A stretch of DNA of 7,453 nt from Candidatus Falkowbacteria bacterium CG10_big_fil_rev_8_21_14_0_10_43_11 (GCA_002778635.1 PFAS01000033.1:4138-11590); one strand, 5' to 3'; shown: positions 1-5,725, numbered from the stretch's first letter. Translations and numbers: made by a program. Notes: generated from the sequence alone by a model not told the origin.

Positions 1-20
1 ATATACTAAATACTAACTTT

Positions 21-776
21 ATGTTTGACAACCAACTCCCCCAACCAAATAACCAATCCAGCGCCAGTATTGCTCCTTCGCCGCGGCCCGAGCCCGAAGA
101 CATCTTTGCCGGCACTGACGCTGGCGCGGGAAAGCAAAGTAATTCCGCGAGCAAACCGCCGCAGTTTCAGCCAAAAGCGCCAGTTAGTCAGCCAGTTGCG
201 AATATCTCCGCCGTTGGCGCGGTTAATATTCCCGCGGCTATTCCCGCCGCCGCTGAGCCGGCGATTAAACCAGACCGTAAATACGTTATAATTTGTCTGG
301 CGGCAATAGTTGTTTTAGCGTTTGTTTTGATAGGGATGATCGCGTTGGCTTATTACAAATCAAAGAGCGCGGCCACTAGCGACAATTTGCCGGCAACGAT
401 AAAGACGGATCAGCCGGCGGCTAAAGAAGAAATTCCGGCGGCGGTTGATGAGCCGAAGGCGGAAAATTTGCTTCCTAATCAAGCCGAACAAGTTGAACAA
501 CCGGTTGAACAACCGGCAAGCGGACAAGTTATCTTAGACGAAATTACCGATACGGACGGCGACGGCTTGATGGACGGAGAGGAAAAACGAGCAGGGACAA
601 ATCCCAATAATTCCGACAGCGACAACGACGGCTTGTTTGACCGCGAAGAAGTAAGAATTTATAAAACCGATCCGCTGAATCCGGACACGGACGGCGACGG
701 CTACGGCGACGGCGCCGAAGTAAAAAACGGCTATAATCCCAAGGGAGCGGGGAAACTGTACGAACTGCCCAAATAA
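21..776 (+). CDS. Single-pass membrane protein with TSP3 calcium-binding repeats
   Basis: A 251-residue protein of unassigned function, probably displayed on the cell surface. Residues 1-85 are a low-complexity, Pro/Ala/Gln-rich cytoplasmic stretch. Residues about 88-111 (YVIICLAAIVVLAFVLIGMI and on) form one hydrophobic helix preceded by KPDRK and followed by YYKSK. Residues 115-172 are a Pro/Glu/Ala-rich spacer. The C-terminus carries three Asp-rich loops of the thrombospondin type 3 / EF-hand-like kind: DTDGDGLMDGEE (177-188), DSDNDGLFDREE (199-210) and DTDGDGYGDGAE (222-233). In known families such loops bind Ca2+, often in adhesins or enzyme-anchoring proteins. The tail after the last loop (YNPKGAGKL) closely matches a segment of the next gene. 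ATG at 21 is the only sensible start because little sequence lies upstream; no Shine-Dalgarno is visible, only two near-copies of a TACTAAA unit. No catalytic domain is recognisable. Confidence 0.85.
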   Translation: MFDNQLPQPNNQSSASIAPSPRPEPEDIFAGTDAGAGKQSNSASKPPQFQPKAPVSQPVANISAVGAVNIPAAIPAAAEPAIKPDRKYVIICLAAIVVLAFVLIGMIALAYYKSKSAATSDNLPATIKTDQPAAKEEIPAAVDEPKAENLLPNQAEQVEQPVEQPASGQVILDEITDTDGDGLMDGEEKRAGTNPNNSDSDNDGLFDREEVRIYKTDPLNPDTDGDGYGDGAEVKNGYNPKGAGKLYELPK

Positions 777-792
777 TAAGTCATAAAGTTCA

Positions 793-853
793 TAAAGTCG
801 AAAGTCCATAAAGTCTAATGACTTTATAGACTTTAAGGACTTTACAGACTTTT
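793..853. repeat. AAAGTC-type inverted repeat (hairpin), copy A
   Basis: The gap between the two TSP3 genes is filled by variants of a 7-9-mer containing AAAGTC (for example CATAAAGTC), first in forward and then in reverse-complement orientation. Positions 801-815 pair with 820-834 (8 bp, one C/A mismatch, 6 bp) around a TAAT loop. A further 6 bp can form from 794-799 with 838-843. More forward units lie at 779-792, and a reverse unit runs to about 858. The right arm ends about 6 bases before the ATG at 864. No T-tract follows, so it is a poor intrinsic terminator. A related element sits at 5761-5868, which makes this a dispersed repeat family. Confidence 0.8.
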
Positions 854-863
854 GACTATTTCC

Positions 864-2210
864 ATGTTTAATTTTTTCAAAAAAAATAAACAACCAACGG
901 TTGCGCTCGCGCCGGCAGAAATGTCGCTAGCTAACATTGAATTTCATACCATGCCGGAAAAATTCAAGAACGCGGGCGGAACGGGGACGGCCGCATCCAA
1001 AAAATTTGGTTTGGTTATTGTTGTTGGCGGCGGCTTGATTTTAATTGCCGGCGTTGTTTTGCTAAGCTGGTATGTCTATCAATCCGGCGGAAAAAAGCCA
1101 GTTAGCCAAATTGCGCCGGTAGAGCAAAGTGAAACGCCGGCCGTAACGCCGGAAGCGCCGCTTGAGTCTGCAGAGCAAACGGACACAAGCGCGGCCGAAG
1201 ATTTAACGGAGAAAGATTGCGGCGGCGGCCTATTTAACGGCTCTGCCGCCGATTACGAAACGGACGCTTTTTTGGTATGCTTGGGCGAGCGGATAAATAA
1301 CGGCTGTTTGCCGGCGGCCGGCAAAATAACCGATGAAATTTTTGGCGAAATAAAATTAAGCGTTTTAGGCCTGCGGCAGGATAAATGTTTGGCGCAAATT
1401 GATTACCCGGACGCTTATGCTATCGCGAGCGATAAGATGAAAATTTACGCGAATACTTACGCGCAATGTTTGTACGGTTTGGGTGATTTGTCAAGTTTAA
1501 ATTATCAGCCCGGGCAATTAGCCGCTTATATTTACGAGCAGACAAGCGTTAATAATATCGGTCCGGACAACGGCAATTGTCTCGGCACGGCCGTTGATCG
1601 TTCGCGCGAACAGGCAAAATTCGCGGGCGAAGAAGAAACGGCGGCGCAGGCCGGCGTTGATGCCGACGGCGATTTATTGACGGATTTGGAAGAGACGGCC
1701 GTGTTTGCAACCAACATTAACAAAAGCGATACCGACGGCGACGGCTATAGCGACGGCGCGGAAGTGCTGAATTTGTATAATCCGGCGGGAGCGGGAAAGT
1801 TAGCGGACAGCGGCTTGATTGCGGAATATTTAAACGGCAAATACGGCTATGTGGTTTTTTATCCAAAATCTTTTCACCTGGAGGACCAATTGGGAGGCGA
1901 TAACGTGTTTTTCTTTTCCGGCGTTGACGGTTCAATCCAGATTTTAACGCAGGATAATCCGGACAAAGAGGACATAAAATCATGGTACGCCCGGTTAGTC
2001 GGTACGCCCGCAGCCGACATCACCCAAACCGTTTCTGCTACTAAAAATAATTTAGAATATATTTACAGTCCGGACGGTTTGACCGCTTATGTAACTTTGT
2101 CCGGCGGCGGCGGAAAAATTTTCGTGTTGACTTACAGTCCGGAAGAAAGCGGCGCGATTCAATTTAAAACGGTTTTGCAAATTATGATAAATAGCTTTCA
2201 GTTGAAGTAA
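864..2210 (+). CDS. Cys-rich membrane protein with TSP3 repeats and a C-terminal globular domain
   Basis: Read from ATG 864 the product is 448 residues. An in-frame TTG at 852 would add four residues but lies inside the repeat hairpin; MFNFFKKNKQ also resembles the start of the preceding gene's product. Residues about 49-73 form a single membrane helix after a short basic N-terminus. Beyond a Pro/Glu-rich spacer, residues 115-245 hold six cysteines (119, 139, 148, 175, 202, 239), an even number that suggests disulfides outside the membrane. Two TSP3-type loops follow at about 266-277 (DADGDLLTDLEE) and 289-300 (DTDGDGYSDGAE). The C-terminal 120 residues begin YGYVVFYPKSF and end NSFQL, a pattern reminiscent of PsbP/Mog1-like domains; that fold assignment is tentative. 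It shares the DTDGDGY.DGAEV...YNP.GAGKL segment with the upstream protein, so the two are probably diverged paralogues or domain-sharing neighbours. Function unknown; extracellular Ca2+-dependent binding is an inference. Confidence 0.85.
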   Translation: MFNFFKKNKQPTVALAPAEMSLANIEFHTMPEKFKNAGGTGTAASKKFGLVIVVGGGLILIAGVVLLSWYVYQSGGKKPVSQIAPVEQSETPAVTPEAPLESAEQTDTSAAEDLTEKDCGGGLFNGSAADYETDAFLVCLGERINNGCLPAAGKITDEIFGEIKLSVLGLRQDKCLAQIDYPDAYAIASDKMKIYANTYAQCLYGLGDLSSLNYQPGQLAAYIYEQTSVNNIGPDNGNCLGTAVDRSREQAKFAGEEETAAQAGVDADGDLLTDLEETAVFATNINKSDTDGDGYSDGAEVLNLYNPAGAGKLADSGLIAEYLNGKYGYVVFYPKSFHLEDQLGGDNVFFFSGVDGSIQILTQDNPDKEDIKSWYARLVGTPAADITQTVSATKNNLEYIYSPDGLTAYVTLSGGGGKIFVLTYSPEESGAIQFKTVLQIMINSFQLK

Positions 2211-2220
2211 TTCGTAGAGT

Positions 2221-2625
2221 ATGCGATTAGAGATCAATAATGTCACCAAAGATAAAATAAACACTAAAATTTTAAAAAAAGGAGCGGTTGTTTTTAGCCG
2301 GAGGATGAAATTAAACAATAAGGCGGTTTCGGTTGCTTTTGTCAGCGGGCAAAGGATAAGGAGTTTGAATAAACGCTATCGGAAAATAAATAAAGTGACG
2401 GATATTTTGTCGTTTGCCGGGGAAGGAGAATTTTTGGGTGAGTTGATAATTTGCTATCCGCAAATCAGACGGCAGGCAAAACAAGCCGGCAACAAAATTA
2501 AAGATGAATTATTGTTTATTTTTATTCACGGACTTTTGCATTTAGTTAGTTATGACGATACGACAAAAAAGGGTTATAAAGAGATGATGGAATTGGGAAA
2601 AAAAATAAGTAAGAGTATAATTTGA
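2221..2625 (+). CDS. ybeY: Endoribonuclease YbeY (rRNA maturation factor)
   Basis: A 134-residue member of the YbeY/UPF0054 family, zinc-dependent RNases that mature the 3' end of 16S rRNA and take part in ribosome quality control. It shows the family's LN..YR segment followed by TDILSF (residues 49-65, canonical TDVLSF) and the C-terminal metal motif HGLLHLVSYDD (103-113, canonical HG.LHL.GYDH), then an E.M helix (MMELGKKI). Two of the three usual zinc-ligand histidines are present (H103, H107); the third position is Asp113, and the motif's glycine is Ser110. The protein is slightly shorter than E. coli YbeY (about 155 residues). It starts 10 bp after the preceding stop, so co-transcription is plausible. 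No strong Shine-Dalgarno is seen; GTAGAG just before the ATG is the nearest candidate. The stop is TGA. Confidence 0.9.
   Translation: MRLEINNVTKDKINTKILKKGAVVFSRRMKLNNKAVSVAFVSGQRIRSLNKRYRKINKVTDILSFAGEGEFLGELIICYPQIRRQAKQAGNKIKDELLFIFIHGLLHLVSYDDTTKKGYKEMMELGKKISKSII
2593..2621 (+). promoter_or_regulatory. Predicted sigma70-type promoter for ftsA, inside the 3' end of ybeY
   Basis: TTGGGA (2593-2598, 4 of 6 to TTGACA) is separated by 17 bp from a perfect TATAAT (2616-2621). Transcription would start near 2628, just before the inverted repeat in the ftsA leader. The -10 lies within the last ybeY codons, so codon constraint could produce it by chance. The optimal spacing and position support the call. 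Confidence 0.5.
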
Positions 2626-2631
2626 GAAAGG

Positions 2632-2705
2632 TAGTTAATTAGTTACTTAGTTTGTGGGAAGTTGGTAACTAATTAACTAAGTAACTAATTAACTAAGTAA
2701 CTAAT
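2632..2705. repeat. Inverted repeat with tandem TAACTAAT/TAACTAAG 8-mers in the ftsA leader
   Basis: Positions 2632-2652 are a perfect 21-bp reverse complement of 2675-2695, with a 22-base loop. The right side is an array of five 8-mers at 2666-2705, alternating TAACTAAT and TAACTAAG, which allows partial pairing in a second register. The array ends four bases (CACC) before the ftsA ATG and leaves no room for a ribosome binding site. The stem is A/T-rich and lacks a T-tract, so it is not a standard terminator. The unit differs in sequence from the AAAGTC-type hairpins but has a similar layout. Confidence 0.9.
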
Positions 2706-2709
2706 CACC

Positions 2710-3963
2710 ATGCGAGAAGATTTAATCATTGGTTTGGATGTCGGCTCAACTTACATCCGGCTCGTTGCCGGCCAACGCAAAAACGAAGAATTGCAAATTA
2801 TCGGCGCGATTGAGTCCTTATCCGAAGGCATCAGCCGCGGCGCGATTAACAGCATAGAAGACGCCACGACTTCCATTTCCAAATGTTTGGAAAAAGCCGA
2901 ACGGCTGATTGGTTTGCCGATCGTGAGTGCTTTAGTCGGCATTTCCGGTACGCACATTAAAGCGGAAAAAAGCCGCGGCGTGGTCGCGGTTTCCCGCAGC
3001 GACGGCGAAATAACGGAAGACGACGTGGAACGCGCGATTGAAGCGGCGCGCGCCTTGTCGGTGCCGCCTAATTACGAGATTTTGCACGTCATCCCGACTA
3101 AATACAGCGTTGACAACCAAACTGACATCAAGGATCCGGTCGGCATGATCGGCGTGCGGCTGGAGGTAGAAACTTTAATCATTCAAGGTTTATCCGCCCA
3201 AATTAAAAACTTTACCAAAGCCATTTACCGCACTGAATTAAATATTGAGGATTTGGTGCTGGCTTCGCTCGCGGCGTCGGAAGCGGTTTTAAACGGCAAA
3301 CAAAAAGAATTGGGCGCGGTATTGATAAACATCGGTTCCAGCGTAACGAACGTCGCCGTTTTTGAGGAAGGGGAGCTGTTGCATGTGGCCGCTTTGCCTA
3401 TCGGTTCAGAGCACATTACGGCCGATATCGCCATTGGTTTGCGCTGCCCGATAAATTTAGCCGAGCGCGTCAAAATTGAGCACGGCACGGTTTTGACTAA
3501 AGATTTAACCAAAAAAGACGAAATAGACATTTCTGATTTAGTAAAAGAAGAGGAACTGGGAGACGATCAGGAAATAATATCCAAAAAATACGTAGCGGAA
3601 ATAATTGAAGCGCGAGCGGAAGAAATCATGGAAAAAGTGGATGAAGAATTAAAAAAAATAGATCGGAGCGGCATGTTGCCGGCGGGAGCGTTTTTAATCG
3701 GCGGCGGCGCCAAATTGCCCGGGATAGTGGAAGTCGCCAAAAAAAAATTGCGTCTTCCCGCGAGTTTGGGAGTCAACCGCAGCCTGGCGAGCACGATTGA
3801 TAAAGTGAACGACCCCGCTTTTTTAGTCGCTTTGGGTTTGGTGATTTGGGGCGATCAAACGGCAAAAGGCGGCGGATCTTCTTGGAAAAAATTGGTCGGC
3901 GGAAAATTAATCAGCGGCGCTATCGGCAAAGTAGGCGGCTGGTTTAAGAAGTTGAAGCCATAA
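2710..3963 (+). CDS. ftsA: Cell division protein FtsA
   Basis: A 417-residue actin-like ATPase that ties FtsZ filaments to the inner face of the membrane and helps recruit the divisome. The order matches the family: phosphate-1 loop GLDVGSTYIR (8-17); the FtsA-specific SHS2/1C insertion at about 84-165; phosphate-2 region INIGSSVTNVAVF (206-218); the segment ALPIGSEHITADIAIGL (228-244); and the adenosine motif FLIGGGAKLPGI (328-339). A C-terminal amphipathic, basic helix (about 399-417, ending VGGWFKKLKP) fits the membrane-targeting sequence. Length is typical. The phosphate-2 loop has Asn where the family usually has Asp (D.G..TTD pattern), at residues 207 and 214. ftsQ is absent upstream, where ybeY lies instead; ftsZ is next downstream across a 337-bp repeat-rich gap. 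No Shine-Dalgarno precedes the ATG. Confidence 0.95.
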   Translation: MREDLIIGLDVGSTYIRLVAGQRKNEELQIIGAIESLSEGISRGAINSIEDATTSISKCLEKAERLIGLPIVSALVGISGTHIKAEKSRGVVAVSRSDGEITEDDVERAIEAARALSVPPNYEILHVIPTKYSVDNQTDIKDPVGMIGVRLEVETLIIQGLSAQIKNFTKAIYRTELNIEDLVLASLAASEAVLNGKQKELGAVLINIGSSVTNVAVFEEGELLHVAALPIGSEHITADIAIGLRCPINLAERVKIEHGTVLTKDLTKKDEIDISDLVKEEELGDDQEIISKKYVAEIIEARAEEIMEKVDEELKKIDRSGMLPAGAFLIGGGAKLPGIVEVAKKKLRLPASLGVNRSLASTIDKVNDPAFLVALGLVIWGDQTAKGGGSSWKKLVGGKLISGAIGKVGGWFKKLKP

Positions 3964-4010
3964 ATTTTTAAATTGTTAACCCGTCAGCCTTCAAGCGCCT
4001 CCTTAAATAT

Positions 4011-4209
4011 GACCCCTCTGTCCCGAGCAACTCGGGACACCTCCCCTTAGTAAGAGGAGGAATAATGCGGCATTTATTCCCCTATTATTCTCCCCCTTTA
4101 ATTTCCCCCTTTCTAAGGGGGAACGCCGAAGGCAAAGGGGTTTGGGGGAGTTAGAGGGGGTCGGAGTGAGGAACGCCGAAGGCAAAGGGGTCTGGGGGTT
4201 AGGGGGAGG
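4011..4209. repeat. Repeat-dense intergenic element between ftsA and ftsZ
   Basis: Most of the 337-bp gap without a gene (3964-4300) is repeats, C-rich on the left and G-rich on the right. Perfect hairpins are TGTCCCGAG/CTCGGGACA (4019-4027 and 4031-4039) and TTCCCCCTT/AAGGGGGAA (4103-4111 and 4115-4123). An imperfect one is CCTCC...GGAGG (4040-4060). A 20-mer beginning GAACGCCGAAGGC occurs at 4121-4140 and again, identically, at 4171-4190, 50 bp apart, each followed by a similar T.TGGGGG stretch. GACCCCTCT at 4011-4019 is nearly the complement of AGAGGGGGTC at 4153-4162, like terminal inverted repeats of a roughly 150-bp unit. No convincing open reading frame or target-site duplication is seen. 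It may be a MITE- or REP-like dispersed element. Confidence 0.75.
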
Positions 4210-4246
4210 TAAGCAATGATTTTAACCTCTTGCCTAAAGTTTTATT

Positions 4247-4274
4247 TTGTCTTAAGATACAGGTAGTTTATATA
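4247..4274 (+). promoter_or_regulatory. Possible promoter for ftsZ
   Basis: TTGTCT (4247-4252) and TATATA (4269-4274) are spaced by 16 bp, each matching 4 of 6 consensus bases. Transcription would begin near 4281 and give a leader of about 20 bases. The long gap after ftsA makes a separate ftsZ promoter reasonable, but the match is modest in A/T-rich DNA. Confidence 0.35.
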
Positions 4275-4300
4275 CAACTCATCCACTCACCAATAATCGT

Positions 4301-5479
4301 ATGGCTCAAATTAAACCGGATATAGAGACTTTTGCTAAAATTAAAGTAATTGGCGGCGGCGGCGGCGGCGGTTCGGCCGTAAATCGGATGATTGAATCAG
4401 GCATTCGCGACGTGGAGTTTATCGCCGTTAATACCGACATGCAGGCGTTACAACACAACAAAGCTTCAAATAAAATCCATATCGGTCGGACTATTACCAA
4501 GGGCTTGGGCGCGGGCATGGATCCGGAACTGGGCAAATTAGCGGCGGAAGAATCGCAAAACGAATTGCGCGACGCGCTCAAAGGCGCGGATATGGTTTTT
4601 GTCACCTGCGGCTTGGGCGGGGGCACCGGCAGCGGTTCGTCTCCGGTCATCGCCGAACTCGCGCGCGACTGCGGCGCTTTGACTATCGCCATTGTCACTA
4701 AGCCGTTTTCTTTTGAAGGCGCTCAGCGCCGTAATATCGCGGAGCGCGCGCTCGCGGAATTAACGGATAAAGTTGACGCGGTGATTACCATCCCTAACGA
4801 TAAACTGTTGCAAGTGATTGACAAAAAAACTTCATTACTGGACGCTTTCCGCATTGCCGATGAAATTTTGCGCCAAGGCGTGCAGGGAATCGCGGAAGTA
4901 ATTACCGTTCCCGGCCTGATCAATGTTGATTTTGCCGATGTCAAAAGCATCATGAGCAACGCCGGGTCGGCTTTAATGGGGATTGGGCAGGCAAGCGGCG
5001 AAAATAAGGCGATTGAAGCGGCAAAAATGGCTATCAACAGCCCCCTGTTGGAAATGTCCATTGAAGGCGCGCGGGGAGTATTATTTACCATCGTCGGCGG
5101 CAAGGAACTTTCCATGTACGAAGTGAACGAAGCGGCCAAAGTCATTACCTCCTCAACCGACGAAGACGCGCGCATTATTTTTGGCGCGGTGATTGACGAG
5201 CGGCTGAAAGACGAAATTAAAATTACCGTTATCGCCACCGGATTTGAACCGGTAAGCAAAAGCAGTTCGTCTCGTGAACTGTCAAAAGAGCACAACCCTT
5301 ATTCCCCAAGCAGTTTTTTAAAAGCCAACGCCGAAGAAAAAATAGAAGACCGAAAAAAAAGCAAGATTTCCCCATTAAAAGCGGCTCAGGCCGAGCCGGC
5401 GAGGAATAAAGAGGGAAACGAGGAAGAAGAGGACGACGAATTGGGCATCCCGGCGTTTATTCGGAAGAAGATGATGTAA
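4301..5479 (+). CDS. ftsZ: Cell division GTPase FtsZ
   Basis: A 392-residue tubulin-like GTPase that polymerises into the cytokinetic ring at midcell. Visible features, in order: N-terminal glycine loop IGGGGGGGSAVNRM (17-30); the tubulin/FtsZ GTP signature GGGTGSGSSP (106-115, usually GGGTGTGAAP); the T3-T5 region with KPFSFEG (134-140); the T7 synergy loop NVDFADVKSIM (208-218), which keeps the catalytic acidic residues D210 and D213; and the C-terminal globular domain to about residue 317. A disordered, charged linker (about 318-378, ending in EEEEDDE) leads to the conserved tail LGIPAFIRKK (381-390), the binding peptide for FtsA and other partners. Length is typical. It follows ftsA but is separated by a repeat-filled gap with its own candidate promoter, and an intrinsic terminator lies downstream. 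ATG 4301 fits the family's N-terminus; no Shine-Dalgarno is seen. Confidence 0.97.
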   Translation: MAQIKPDIETFAKIKVIGGGGGGGSAVNRMIESGIRDVEFIAVNTDMQALQHNKASNKIHIGRTITKGLGAGMDPELGKLAAEESQNELRDALKGADMVFVTCGLGGGTGSGSSPVIAELARDCGALTIAIVTKPFSFEGAQRRNIAERALAELTDKVDAVITIPNDKLLQVIDKKTSLLDAFRIADEILRQGVQGIAEVITVPGLINVDFADVKSIMSNAGSALMGIGQASGENKAIEAAKMAINSPLLEMSIEGARGVLFTIVGGKELSMYEVNEAAKVITSSTDEDARIIFGAVIDERLKDEIKITVIATGFEPVSKSSSSRELSKEHNPYSPSSFLKANAEEKIEDRKKSKISPLKAAQAEPARNKEGNEEEEDDELGIPAFIRKKMM

Positions 5480-5494
5480 GTTTAAGTAGCTTTA

Positions 5495-5548
5495 TACGGA
5501 TTTAAATCACTAGCGAACCTTTAATGTGAATTCTTCTTACGGATTTAA
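5495..5548. repeat. Direct repeat TACGGATTTAA downstream of ftsZ
   Basis: The 11-mer TACGGATTTAA occurs at 5495-5505 and again at 5538-5548. The stretch 5480-5590 holds no gene; GAATTC-containing and TACGAAT fragments nearby suggest remnants of a degenerate repeat. Chance occurrence in A/T-rich DNA is possible. Confidence 0.35.
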
Positions 5549-5590
5549 TTGCCCGTGCAACTATACGAATGTCCCGAATTCTATAAAAAA

Positions 5591-5630
5591 CAAAGTTACG
5601 GCTTAGGCGGCCGTAATTTTTTTTATTTTT
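5591..5630 (+). terminator. Rho-independent terminator after ftsZ
   Basis: A perfect 7-bp stem, TTACGGC (5596-5602) and GCCGTAA (5610-5616), encloses a 7-base loop and runs directly into eight Ts, then ATTTTT. The AAAG before the stem can pair with the first Ts and lengthen it. This closes the ftsZ transcript about 115 bases after the stop codon and insulates the nrd promoter downstream. Confidence 0.85.
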
Positions 5631-5683
5631 CCACATATCCACAGGCGAAAATAAAATTATTTTTTAAAAATTATTGTGTATAA
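5627..5683. promoter_or_regulatory. Cluster of three DnaA-box-like 9-mers around an A/T stretch
   Basis: TTTTCCACA (5627-5635) and ATATCCACA (5635-5643) each differ by one base from the DnaA box TTATCCACA, in direct tandem. TGTGTATAA (5675-5683) is the exact reverse complement of TTATACACA, a full match to TTATNCACA. Between them, 5648-5675 is pure A/T (28 bp), the kind of sequence that unwinds easily. It lies just upstream of the nrd promoter. It could be DnaA control of dNTP synthesis, as known for E. coli nrdAB, or an origin-like site; neither is shown by sequence alone. Confidence 0.45.
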
Positions 5684-5709
5684 GCGCGCCTTTGCTACCA
5701 TTAGCTAAA

Positions 5710-5725
5710 TACCAATATATTGACT
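5710..5725. promoter_or_regulatory. NrdR-box-like operator 1
   Basis: The 16-bp site TACCAATATATTGACT has a perfect palindromic core CAATATATTG (5713-5722). That core fits the central part (CwAtATaTwG) of the published NrdR-box consensus acaCwAtATaTwGtgt. The outer bases match poorly. It overlaps the -35 hexamer of the nrdR promoter. Confidence 0.65.

Noticed and set aside
25..291. Overlapping + strand frame at the start of the first gene
   Set aside because: It is an alternative frame within the Pro/Ala-rich coding region of the TSP3 gene, which has a membrane helix and calcium loops in the other frame.
732..737. TATAAT as a promoter for the second TSP3 gene
   Set aside because: It lies in coding sequence (Tyr-Asn codons), with GC-rich DNA and no -35-like hexamer at the right distance.
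852..854. TTG start for the second TSP3 gene
   Set aside because: It sits inside the repeat hairpin; the ATG four codons later gives an N-terminus like that of the neighbouring protein.
534..893. Minus-strand open frame of 119 codons
   Set aside because: It is antisense to the Asp-rich TSP3 codons (GAC/GGC repeats read as Val/Ala) and covers the repeat hairpin; there is no domain and no promoter.
2666..2705. CRISPR-like array
   Set aside because: The 8-mers are contiguous with no spacers and are far too short for CRISPR repeats; no cas genes are present.
4019..4039. Terminator after ftsA
   Set aside because: The 9-bp stem is perfect but is followed by CCTCCCC, not a T-tract; it belongs to the repeat cluster.
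4003..4185. Minus-strand open frame of 60 codons in the ftsA-ftsZ gap
   Set aside because: It reads through hairpins and direct repeats; the protein is low-complexity and has no recognisable start signal.
4723..5295. Minus-strand open frame of 190 codons
   Set aside because: It lies fully antisense to ftsZ, which is conserved throughout; composition is Ser/Ile-rich shadow sequence.
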